Below are positions 9,006 through 19,498 of a stretch of 64,000 bases of DNA, piece by piece (position 1 is the stretch's first letter; each line of letters begins with the position of its first letter). A model generated the notes under the pieces. The model saw only the letters and a list, made by a program, of their open reading frames with translations. It was not told where the DNA came from and made no database searches. This stretch comes from Muricea muricata (taxonomy: Eukaryota > Cnidaria > Anthozoa > Malacalcyonacea > Plexauridae): NCBI GenBank assembly GCA_963855995.1, contig OY979717.1, positions 34,482,997 to 34,546,996 on the forward strand, given 5' to 3'. The position numbers and the translations under genes are program-made.

Positions 9006-12000
9006 ATGGCTAGCCAAAAAGAATTTACGATTCTTCTCCCACCTCAACCAAAGAAACAGAAGCTGTCTTCAACCAAAAATGACTCAAGCAGTCAAGATAA
9101 CGAAGAAAAAAGTAACAGTTGAGTTACTCGTTCAGTACGACCTCCGAGGGATTGGTCCAAATGTTTTATTTGTAGAAATAAAACATACAAAAAAGATGAG
9201 CAATTAATCAATGTGTCTTTCTTTGAGGCACAGGATAGTATAAAAAGAGCAGCAGAAATAAAAGAAGATGAAGACATGCTGCATGACCTTCTTAGTGTTA
9301 ATTATGACCTGATAGCAACAGAAGCAAAATATCATAAGAACTGCTACGCACTATATACCAGTATCAAGTCCTTCAAGAAAAAAGAAAGCAAAGGCGAGTC
9401 CCTACATGAAATCGCATTTCAGGAGATGGTCAAATAAGATATCGAAATTGGCATAATCAGTGGTAAAGCTTACAACATGGCATCTCTAATTGGTCTGTAC
9501 AAAGCAATTCTCAACAATAACGATGCTGAAGCTGTAGACAGCTACACCAAGCAGCATCTAAAAGCGCGTCTGCAGAAACACTTTGCTGACAGAATTGTTT
9601 TCCATCAGCCTCCCGAAAGAAACAAACCAGAGCTTTCCTATTCAAGCAACATCAAAATACAAGATGTACTAAATGCATGGGCTTGTCACCAGAATGCTGC
9701 AGAAAATGAAGACAAAGAACTAGGGGAAGTGAAAAAAGGAGATATTCTTCGAGTGGCAAAGTATGTCTGAGGAGAAGTGAGAAAATGCAAAGGTATAAAC
9801 ACAAGGCCACTTGTTAATAGAGATACAAGTTCAGAGGCAGCCAAACAAGCGATACCTATCTGTCTTTATTGGTTAATCCAATAAATAATTACTGTAGAAG
9901 GCACAAATAACAGAAAGAGCGTAGTAAACGAACGACAGATTTTGAGCATTGTACAAGACATTATTCACTGCTGCAATAACAGTCGTGTCAAGCTACCAAA
10001 ACACGTAGGTCTTGCTATATGTGTCTATCACTTAGCATCATCAAAACAACTTGTAACGCTCCTGAACAGAATGGGTCATTGCAGCTCGTATGACGACATT
10101 CGGGCTGTGGACACGAGTATTGCTCAGGAGGTTTTGGCAAAGTCAGAGGAATATAGCACAGTAATTCCGTCTAATATATTTGCAGGGCTATTTATACAGT
10201 TAGCTGCAGACAACAACGATTTTAATGAGGAAACTATCGATGGAAAAAATACAACTCACGCTACCACCATGGTGATTTATCAGCGTAAATTGTTCGGTCC
10301 TGCTCTACACCAGCAACACCAGTAGCAGATCACAGCAATAGAAGACGATCTTTGAAGGCAAGTTCAAGTGTTTATGAACTGCAAGAATGCTCTGCACATT
10401 ATAGGCGCCCTTCTGTCACAGCATACGTCAATAAAATCGACAAGCAATGGTATAATGGAGAAGACACAAATTGTACCGATGTCGCCTGGAAGCTTCTAAG
10501 ACTGAACCCATCATGTACACAAGTCACAGAGAAACAGACTGTCCCGGGATGGAGTGGATTTAATTCGATTCTCTTCCCAGACTTACCTGGTGAAACTACC
10601 ATAGGCTATTGTCCCATGATAGATGGCGACTCTACTCAATTCAGCACTATTTACACCGTTCTTAAGCATGCTCAGATGTTAACATCAAGCTTGGGTCAAG
10701 AAGACACTGTTATCACGTTCGACCTCCTTATCTACGAATTCGCAAATGTTGTCATCCGTATGGGAGGGTTCCATATCGCCCTTAATTTCCTGTCATTACT
10801 TAGAAAGAAGTACCTCAACTCTGGACTTGATGACCTCCTAATAGAATCTGGAGTGTATGCTGCTGGAACAACGGCTGTCCTTATGAAAGGGAAATCATAT
10901 AATCGCGGAGTAAGAGCACACAAGTTGCTAGTAGAAGCATTCTTTCGACTCATGTGGGCAGAATTCTCAAGATGGTATAAATATTCTCACCCTCAGAGAA
11001 GATCAATTGAAGAAGAAGACGCCTTGCTTGAAAGTTTCTAATGCAGTACATATTATAGAGAACAAAGGTGAAGTCTTTCAAGCAGTGCAAGACTTGGAAG
11101 CTGATCTGAAAGACGTAACATCTTCATTTGATGTCTTTGTTACACAGCGTAAAACCAAATCAAAGATGTTTACATTTTGGGAGGAGTATGGTTCAATGGT
11201 GAACGCTCTGCTACAGTTTATCAAAGCAGAGAGGACTGGAAATTGGCACTTGCATCTTTCTACTGTAGCAACTTTGACACCATACTTCTATGCCATGGAT
11301 CGGCCCAACTACGCTCGCTGGTTGCCAGTGTATCTTGCTGATATGTGTCAACTCCATACAAAGCACCCACAAGTATACCAAGAGTCTCTTAATGGGGATC
11401 ATTCTGTAAGTCCCTTTGGTCAACCTTTTTCTCGAGTATGGTCTGATATGGCTCTTGAGCAGTCCATTAACGCTGACTCAAAGTCTTCAGGAGGTGTTGC
11501 AGGAAAGTCCCAAAATCCATCCGCCCTTGAAAGATGGTTCCTTACAATCCACGAGCGTGCCGCAATAACCACAGCTTTAAAGTCCATGTATGGCGTTCTC
11601 AATAACAAACAAGTCGTACACAAACGGGTGAGGAGAGACGAAGAGGACGTAAAGAAACTTGTCTCTTGCTTCACATCAGGAACAATGGTAAACCCATTTG
11701 GAGATACAGAAGATCTAGTCAACTTTGCCACCGGAGTAGTTTTACCAACACATGTAGCAGACGTCTTTCTAAACAGCACGAAGAGAGCAAAAGATCAAAT
11801 GGATTTATTCATCACAAGCCGTCTCAATACTAACGCAACTGGATTTTGGAAACCCATTCCATCCCTTAAAGTGAAGACCTTTAGCTCTATAACCAAGAAG
11901 GTACAAGTCAAAGTCACTAATGAAAAGCTTTTCACCGTAAGTGCCGATAGAGACCTTTTTGGAAGATTACTAATTGCTGCAAATGCCAGAAGTATTAATC

Positions 12001-13460
12001 TAAGAAAGGTTCTTAGTTATGAACTGTCCCCTATATCATGCTCTCTTGCACACACTGATGGAACACTCAGAAAGACAGCCAAGAGTGCACTGATGACCAT
12101 CATAGAAAAAGAAGCAAATACCCAACCAAGGCTTCCAGCGTCAGCTCTTCCCACTACCTATATTATTGATGGAATGGCAGTAGTGCAAATGACCAAATCG
12201 GCCGGTGCAAGTAAGTTTGGAGAATTGTCACAAAAGTACTACAACATCTTTACAGCACCACTTAACCTTCGCAAGTGCAACAATGTCCATATTGTTTTTG
12301 ACCAATACTTAGAAGTCTCTATCAAAGCCGGAGAGCGCTTAAAGAGAGGAGCATCGACTGCTCTTGAAGTGCAAATAGCTGGCCCATCCACACCCGTACC
12401 CAAGCAATGGGGAAAGTACATCACAAACGAGAAAAACAAGATCAATCTTTGTGACTTTCTCACTCATTCTGTGTGTAAGTTTGGGCAAGAGATGCTGCCG
12501 TTGAACAAGAGCATTGTAATCGGAGGGGGTTTCAAGGATGGAAAGAGGTGTGTTGTCATAACTAGAGGATGTTGCAGAGATGTTGAAGATCTTCAGTCAG
12601 ACCACGAGGAGGCAGACACGCGCTTATTACTTCATGCCAAATATGTATCTGAAGCAGAAGCAGGAAGAATTGTAATACAATCTCCTGATACCGATGTTCT
12701 CGTACTTTGTGTTGCACATTACAGCCATTTAAGTTGCAGTGAAATATGGTTCAAGACAGGTGTTAAAGATCGATTACGATTCATTCCAATTCACAATATC
12801 GTCCACGAACTAGGCCTGGGAATCTGTAATTCTCTGCTAGCTTTCCATGCTCTTACAGGTTGTGACTCAAACAATTCACTGGTTGGCATTGGGAAGAAGA
12901 AGGCCTGGGATGTACTAACACAAAGCAATGTTCACCAAGAAAGCCTTAGTCTTCTTGGACAAGATCCACTACTTAATGAAACAACTGCTACAAAGTGCGA
13001 GGCATTTATTTGCGACCTATACCCATGTCCAAGAAAGCGGGCTCCAACAATTGCTGACGAAAGAAGGTATGTGGTATTCCGTCAGAAAAAGCAAGAAAAC
13101 GAGCAGCTTCCTCCAACCTCGGACAGCTTAAGACAGCACATGCGGCGTGCTAATTACCAGACTTGTGTTTAGAGACACAGTCTTACTGCCATGCAAAATC
13201 TGCCTTCACCAGAGGGTCATGGATGGAAAATGGAAGATGACTTTCTACAGCCAGTACTAATGACTAAGGATCTAGCACCAAAATGCTTACTGGAATTGAC
13301 TTCCTGTCACTGTAATAAAACAGAATGCCTTACAAAATGCTCTTGCAACAATACTGGTCTTGCTTGCACAGAATCCTGCAATTGTATGGGAGATTGTAAA
13401 AACCCTCATGGCATAGAGTATAGCAGCGACACAGATGAAAGTGATACTGAAGATATATAG
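9006..13460 (+). pseudogene. Transposon protein with XPG-like nuclease and CXC domain, degraded
   Basis: One former ORF of about 1,480 codons starting at ATG 9006. Order: Lys/Ser-rich N-terminus; a Cys/His motif region (KCFICRNKTYK ... ATEAKYHKNCYALY); a long middle region (IRMGGFHIALNFLSLLRKKY; DRPNYARWLPVYLADM; ALERWFL); an XPG/FEN-like nuclease part with acidic motifs SDHEEADTRLLLHAK, IQSPDTDVLVLC and FHALTGCDSNNS; and a C-terminal CXC zinc domain (13300-13420). Defects: in-frame stops near 9120, 9435, 9768 and 9882, a frame change near 10325 and back near 11040, and a stop at 13172 in place of a likely Trp codon. Most exonic sequence is otherwise well kept, so inactivation is fairly recent. 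The nuclease role is inferred from motifs. Confidence 0.8.
13191..13460 (+). pseudogene. CXC (tesmin/TSO1-like) C-terminal domain of the transposon protein
   Basis: In the same frame as the preceding long ORF and separated from it by one stop. Sequence begins NLPSPEGHGWKMEDDFLQPV, continues APKCLLELTSCHCNKTECL, then CSCNNTGLACTESCNCMGDC and an acidic end. The regular CxC spacing is that of zinc-binding CXC/CRC domains that bind DNA. It is best seen as the tail of the 9006 protein, not a separate gene. Confidence 0.8.
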
Positions 13461-14160
13461 TGAACATTTGAGATATGTAGTGATCATATATGATTATTAG
13501 TAGACATTCAAGACTTGGTCAGTGGCTAGACTTTGCTTGGAGCCAGCCTAGAATGGAGATGTAAGGTGCCTCCATCCCTCCACTAGCCTGGGCGTACACG
13601 TTGGGCAAGTGTTAGCACACCCATAGCCTCCCTTGGCCAGAGTTACGGCCTCATGGTTACTGTTGTGACAACACTACTTCAGACAGAAGTAGATAACCAT
13701 AAACAAAAAAAAATGTGAACTCTCATCTCGCTGTGCTTATTACTGACTCAGACAAAAAGGAAAAAGCAAATACCCGTAACTGTCATCTCACAGAGCTCAA
13801 GACCAGGCAACTGTTCTCATGTTTACGTGGTGCAAATCCATCATGCGCAAGTACATAAATAGCTGAACATTCTTAGTCATTCGCGTGTGTGAGTAAATAA
13901 TGTAGATCTGAGTTAAATCCCGTTTACACGGTACCGGATTCGCTTGGTCACGACATCGAATTCGGCTAGTTTGCGGTCATATTTACTGTAACCACTTTTT
14001 CTATGACTAATTGTTGTTGAATTCTGTAATACTATTGTAAATGTAAGACCCACATTCATCGTGAAACTATTCAATTTGACATCGTGACCATGCGGATCCG
14101 GTCTATAGGATGCTTGTTCTTATACAATGTAGGAAAGTCCCAAAGTCTGTTTGTTCAATA
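13461..14160. other. Transposon 3' leader region
   Basis: Non-coding DNA between the CXC domain and the right TIR. No polyadenylation or RNA feature can be singled out. Confidence 0.4.
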
Positions 14161-14873
14161 CACAATGCTTGTCCTTTCAATTATTTAAACTGGCATCACG
14201 TGATTGTCACGTGATCGATGCAAATGTGTTGCACATGGACTTGTACAACATCATGACATTACAAATTAGCTTGCTGTATTGTTTTAGCCGCAGTTTAGTG
14301 AAATTTACAGGAGAAAAAGCCAACCAGTTGCTTAGCCTCGTTTTCATGTAAGCCATATTCCCCCTTAAAAACCATGTTATTACAAACATGTATGTTTAAA
14401 AAGAGCTATATTTGTATGAAGGAGTGTTTGTTAACCTATTTAGGGTATATGTTGTAAGAGAAATAAAAATTATGGGTATTTTTCATGTTTAAATAGTTTT
14501 CATGTTTCATGTTCATATTTTTCCATAATTTGTTCCAAATTTGGTCACGTGATTGATCATGTGACGCACTTTACCACCACAACAGTCATGTATGACTGTA
14601 AGCCATTGCTTTTTGCTTTATTTTTCCCTTTTGAACAGTTTTTTAGCAAAAAAAAAAAGATAATTACAATTAAACGAAAAGCCTCACTTCCATGCTAATT
14701 TGTGGATTGCGTGACATAAACACCCCCTAATTCGGAACCTATACCACATTTGAACATTAAAAACTGGTGGGGGTTGTTCAGGGGTTGTTCCTCTACCAAA
14801 ATCAGGTGTCAAGCCTTTTCTGACCCGTGGGTTGAACGGAAACTCTATTTTCTTGGATCTGCTACCGGACTAA
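14161..14873. repeat. Right terminal inverted repeat of the XPG/CXC transposon
   Basis: Mirror of 7565-8265; outer end GGATCTGCTACCGGACTAA followed by the ATAA target duplicate at 14874-14877. Confidence 0.9.
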
Positions 14874-15199
14874 ATAAACTTGAAAGCGTTGGGCCAATGT
14901 TTTCAAGTTCGGAATCCAAGATGGCGTTCTCAATGGAGGGCGAGCATGGTCTAAAATTCGATATTTTCGGATGATAAAGAGCGATTGAATGACAAAGGTT
15001 GAAGGAAATTATGCGACAATCAGCGCTAAAGAATTTATTTGATATACAATGTATTTAAGGCATGGAGAATGCAAAAATCGAAGCGGGATATAACCGTTGG
15101 AATTACAGTGATTTCGCCGCACATCTGTTGTCTCTTGAATACAGAAGAAGGTAAAAATATGCGTGAAATGTGACACTGCTCCTTTAAGGGCAAATGGAC

Positions 15200-15960
15200 G
15201 TCTACAAGCGGAGCGAAGCTGTTAAAAATCAATGATTTACAAAATCGTATCAAAAATTCCAGACGTGCTAGGCAATAACACGTATTCGTCGCTTGAAGTA
15301 GAACATACTGCTGAAGACGACGAGGCTGCTGGGCACAGATTGATTGAAGTTGACACGAGTGATAATGAAGATAAAAATCCCTCATCAAAACCTAAACCAG
15401 CCAACCGAGTGTCAGAAGCAACAATTCGAGCGTCCAAGAAGCCAGAAAAAGAGATTCGACAACAACAACAACAACAACAAGAAAATGAAAAAGAATCTCA
15501 GTGGAAAGTGGAAATCTGTGGTGACTCTATGACAAAATATATTCAAGCGGATAAATTAGGGCGCTCAACTAATGATACAGTCACATCAAAATCGTTTAGC
15601 AGGGGCAAAGTATAAAGATACGAAGCATTATATTATGCCCACTTTAGAAAAGAAACCAGATGAAATCATACTGCACGTTGGAACAAACGACCTAAAGAGC
15701 AGCAGCGCAAAAACAATTGTCAAAGATATTGTGGTACTAAAAGACTTTGTAGGGAAAGCATCGCCATTTACCAAGGTAACTATATCTTAACTAATGAATA
15801 ATGACTGTTTAAATCAGTCTGGTGTTCATTTGAACAACATAATTATTTGTGTGTGATTAAATACCTTAGGTGTTTTTGATAACGATGTGTTTCCAGATCT
15901 TAGAAACCGTGATGTTAGAATAATAGTTGAAAGTCGATCTCCAACTGTTAGCGATTTACA
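15200..15960 (+). pseudogene. SGNH/GDSL-like ORF fragment, probably from a LINE ORF1 or similar
   Basis: Contains WKVEICGDSMTKYIQ (block I, catalytic Gly-Asp-Ser), then after a frameshift at about 15595 HYIMPTLEKKPDEIILHVGT and NDL (block III, HVGTND), and further on NQSGVHLN (block V, His with following Leu-Asn). These are the SGNH hydrolase blocks often found in CR1-type ORF1 proteins and other mobile ORFs. A CAA run (about 15460-15480) codes Gln repeats. It starts just after the MITE end and has no intact frame. The exact parent element is unknown. Confidence 0.65.
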
Positions 15961-16169
15961 AGGTTTTGTAATGGGCTGATTTAAATATTGCCTTTTTTCC
16001 CAAACACATTGATGAATGAAGATTACGGTTAGCTGAGAAGCCCCTAGATATTTTGAGCATAAATGAAACAAGAATTTTTTGGTACACCCTGTATATCGGC
16101 CGAATTAAGACACATTTACCCTTGATTGCCACTATCGTCTTTTCACGCAGTATACGCCTTTTTGTAAGG

Positions 16170-16535
16170 GTCATGGCTTTATAGGATACCCTAAAGGTCG
16201 AAATGTCGAGAGAGCGCTGGGACCGAGCTGTACCTGTGTTTTGTGTATTTCTCACTCTCTGGGACTGTATCTACTTCACCAAATTTAGCTAAAGAGGGAG
16301 CGCGTAGCGCAACAATAAGCGTACTGTTTTGCTATATTAAAACTATTCTCACTCACTGGGACTGTATCTACTTCACCAAATTTAGTTTAAGGGCGAGTAA
16401 TGATTGTACAACCCAAGAATGACTCGATATTGATAGTTATTATATGTATGGGGATACACAAAACACAGGGGCAACTCGGTCCCAGTGCTCTCTCGACATT
16501 TCGACCTTTAGGGTATCCTACAAAGCCATGACCAT
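16170..16535. mobile_element. Fold-back MITE (GGTCATGGCTTT family)
   Basis: Arms of about 80 bp run GGTCATGGCTTTATAGG...GTCGAGAGAGC, mirrored at 16455-16535. The interior holds two direct copies of a block starting CTGGGACTGTATCTACTTCA (about 16259 and 16358). A half copy with one arm lies at 19307-19440. No ORF. Superfamily unknown. Confidence 0.82.
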
Positions 16536-16555
16536 ATCGTAAGCATCACTTGTGC

Positions 16556-17605
16556 AGCAGTGAACTCAATATAACTGGAAGGCTACCTTCAGTTAAGTCG
16601 GTAATACACGATTTGAAGCCAAATTTTGCGTGACATGACCCCCAGACACGCGTGTCTGGGGGTCATTTCACGCGAGTTCAGCTTCGGGACAGTCTCGTGT
16701 GCTAATTACAAGCAGTGATTACAAGGAGTGATGAATTACAAACTGGTATTTTTTTTCACTATGAAAAGTTCTTTTTTGGCCTGAAAGCAAGTCATATTCT
16801 GCGTTAATACCGAAATGATTAAGAGAAATCAAGTTACTTATGATGATAAGTTGTAATGTGGAAACAGGAGCTCGAAAAGACCTCAGGTCAGTTCAAAATA
16901 TTGTGATTATTTCAGCAAAGTTTTTGTACTTCAGATATTTAAATATTTGCCATTTGGAACTTTTGGAAAAAGAATTTTTGCCGCAGTTGCTTGATCTTAG
17001 ACTTAAATCAATAAAGTTTCTGGATTACCGAGCCATGGATGTGCGAAAAGAGTAAAAAGTTTTCGAAAACTCGTATCGAAAAGTCGTGTAATATCTTTCG
17101 GAAAGTCAGAAAAAGTAATCGTGGTTTGTAAAATTTTGTATTATTAAATAAGAGTAGTCAAAACTGTGCTTGTGTTGGTTTTTATTTATCTTTGTCTTAG
17201 AGCACTTGAAATACGTATAAGCTACACTAATTAAAAGGAAAAAGAGCCAATAATTTTAAAATACCCGGACAAAAAACGAGAAAAACAATCCGAATTGCAA
17301 AATAACTTCTGCCGCCGTGACGATCGCCACTCTTGGCTGTACGCTTTCGCGTAAAAATTGCTTTTTATTTAAATGAATTTGGTCAAGAAGGTTAAGTTTG
17401 AAAGATAGTCATTTGACCATTGTTTTGATTACATTTTGTTAAAACTTTAGAAGTGTTTCAGCCCATTTTTGACAGTTATCTGCTGGCTTTTGTATACATT
17501 CCTTAGATGGCCGCGCATGTTTTTTCTAGTGAGGGCCTGGTGACGTTTGGCTTCAAATTTCCCGCCTCAGGTAGCCTTCCAGTTATATTGAGTTCACTGT
17601 TGGGC
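16556..17605. mobile_element. Possible TIR element with ~45-bp inverted ends
   Basis: CAGTGAACTCAATATAACTG followed by GAAGGCTACCT occurs at about 16563 and inverted at about 17573; a TTTGAAGCCAAA block also pairs. The interior shows no convincing ORF. It carries a perfect 32-bp palindrome near the left end. Boundaries and target duplication were not resolved. Confidence 0.55.
16635..16666. repeat. Perfect 32-bp palindrome
   Basis: ATGACCCCCAGACACG followed immediately by its exact reverse complement. The flanking GCGTGA and TCACGC extend the stem after one mismatch, giving about 22 bp per arm with no loop. Confidence 0.92.
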
Positions 17606-18834
17606 AGAGATCTAGCTGATCTGACCGTGAGTAAAAGGCCTGGAACTAACTACCAAATAGAAACCATTTTGCTGTTATTAATCACTTATTCGAGTCTTTA
17701 TCTTCAAGCATTGTGGCGATATCATGGTCAGTATTGCTTGCAAATCTCTCCAACGTTTCCGCCATTTTTAAACACATGAAAATAAATTTATTTTGAGACT
17801 CGGTTGTCCAAAGGTCGCGTGCTCACGTGATTGCGCACGTGATTTTTTTTGTTATCACCGGTGAATAATGCATTGTCTCCCTCGGGCGCTGATTCGAGGG
17901 AGACAGTCTAATTTCATTAATCTCACGTGATACGCTCTCCACCAAAGAAACACATGAAAAGAAGAACTTTGACGATTGGTATATAATAATATAATTTATT
18001 ATCATACGACAAAGGACAATATATCATTCATGTCTACAATGTTTACAATGCTTCTTTGTGTCCACTTAACATCATGTGACTTCTCTAACCGGAAGTATCA
18101 ACAACATATTAGCCTGCGTATTAGGGTTTATTAAGGAGTTCCCTATCCTTCTCGTTACACTATCTATGGTGTAACCATACTCTTGCGCCTTGAATATATA
18201 GGATTATTACACGGCTATATCAAGTGATAAACTGCACAGGATTATATCAAAATGGTGAGTAGAACCGTTCAGCGCATATTTATGTATACGTATACGTTCC
18301 TCTATAAACTGTTAAATCAATATATTTATGTAGTTTAATATATTTATAATCTCTATACCAGCTTGCATAATGCGAGGTGTAAATCGTATCATATTTCCAC
18401 ACATAACATTTTGTCAGGTTCGCATTGCTTTCTCATGTTAGAAGATATCGAAACTGTATCATAAAGATATGTGAAACTACATCATCGCACGGCCCGTCTG
18501 CATCCTCTATCTCGATTTGGTTTCGTGTTTGACTAAAACAAGACGTCGGGAAAGCGAAATTATTCCATGTATAGTCATGCAACTTATAGTCGTTTTAATA
18601 AAACACAGAAAACCTACTTACTTATACCACTTTGTATGTATAGTTTTATAAATCACAACATTACTTTGCTACATTGATATTATCCGAATTGATAGAGATG
18701 ACCAATTTTGCATAAATTATGAGGATAACAATCGTATCACATTTTTGTGTTTAAATGGGTCTCTGCGAGGCCGTCACCACCAAAAATATAGCACACGTCA
18801 AATAAGTGGACATAAGCACGCATGGTTCATCGTG
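17606..18834. other. Non-coding region with small hairpins, nothing firm
   Basis: Contains a 10-bp-stem hairpin GTCTCCCTCG...CGAGGGAGAC at about 17876-17906 and clustered CACGTGA motifs around 17822-17842. At 18252 the string AAAATGGTGAGT looks like an ATG followed by a splice donor with TATA-like sequence upstream, but no matching downstream exon was found, so no gene is called. Confidence 0.4.
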
Positions 18835-19306
18835 AACACTAGTGATTCATTGAGTTTAGAAATGAAACAGCGTAGCTAGTGATACATGATTGGACAAGTT
18901 GTAAAGTGATCCGTCTAAAGTAAACATAGTTTATTCGTTATTGATGTAATTCATTTGCTCAGTTGCTCTTCGAATTCGTTCAATTGAATATGAAATGATT
19001 CAGCGGACCTAAGTGTGACCTTTCAATTAAATGCAAAATGTTTCGATATGAATAGAAATCATCCGCCTAAATTAGAAATCATTTATCTAAACGTGAAATG
19101 CCTTAACCAAATGTCTAGTGATTCTACTATATGTGAAGTGTCTCAATTCATTGTGATTTGGTATGAAGCAATGCCAAAGAATTTGACCAAATAAATGTCC
19201 AATGATGCACTGTCATTTAAAATGTTTCGATGCATTTTATAATGACGTAATTTGAGCGGCTGGATACGGCGAGTGTCGCAGTGAAACTATACATCACAAT
19301 GTGAAA
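18835..19306. repeat. Highly degenerate ~20-bp tandem array
   Basis: Successive 20-21-bp segments share an AAATGATT...CTAAATGTG-like pattern, for example AAATCATCCGCCTAAATTAG, AAATCATTTATCTAAACGTG, AAATGCCTTAACCAAATGTC and AAGTGTCTCAATTCATTGTG. The period is clear by eye although units differ at several positions. No ORF runs through. Confidence 0.55.
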
Positions 19307-19440
19307 TGGTCATGGCTTTATAGGATACCCTAAAGGTCGAAATGTCGAGAGGGTACTGGGTTTCTCACTCACTGGGACTGTATCTACTTCACCATATTTA
19401 GCTAAAGAGGGAGCGCGTAGCGCGACAATCATTTGGGAAA
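19307..19440 (+). mobile_element. Half copy of the GGTCATGG fold-back MITE
   Basis: One arm plus one copy of the CTGGGACTGTATCTACTTCA block and the GAGGGAGCGCGTAGCGC motif, as at 16170-16320. Opposite arm missing. Confidence 0.85.
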
Positions 19441-19498
19441 TTTATCCCACGCTTTCGTAATCTAGTCATGCCCTTTGAAATCAGCATGACCAACTAAT

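Larger units (their letters stand above)
7565..14873 (+). mobile_element. DNA transposon with ~0.7-kb TIRs and XPG/CXC protein (Academ-like?)
   Basis: A 7,309-bp element. Ends are TTAGTCCGGTAGCAGATCC and its inverse, TIR arms about 700 bp, and the target site ATAA is duplicated at 7561-7564 and 14874-14877. The related MITE at 22378-22806 shows the uninterrupted sequence. Between the arms, 9006-13460 encodes one long decayed protein with an XPG/FEN-like nuclease signature and a C-terminal CXC domain. A 3-4-bp TSD and an XPG-type nuclease are features reported for the Academ superfamily, so that is the best guess (inference). The arms contain no intact coding sequence. Confidence 0.8.
7522..15187 (-). 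mobile_element. TTAA-flanked MITE split by a 7.3-kb transposon
   Basis: A MITE with ends AGG(AGC)AGTGTCA...TGACACTGCTCCT bordered by TTAA at 7522-7525 and 15184-15187. The complete uninterrupted relative is at 22374-22810 in the opposite orientation. Left piece is 7526-7564 and right piece 14874-15183. TTAA target sites are typical of Kolobok and piggyBac groups. The left terminus has lost three bases. Internal landmarks such as TTGGGCCAA and ATCCAAGATGGCG align with the relative. Confidence 0.8.

Noticed and set aside
17507-17779. 90-residue ORF (MAAHVFSSEG...)
   Set aside because: It overlaps an inverted-repeat end, has arbitrary composition and no domain.
18252-18260. ATG followed directly by a GTGAGT donor, as in some ribosomal protein genes
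   Set aside because: No matching downstream exon or protein was found before the next mobile elements.
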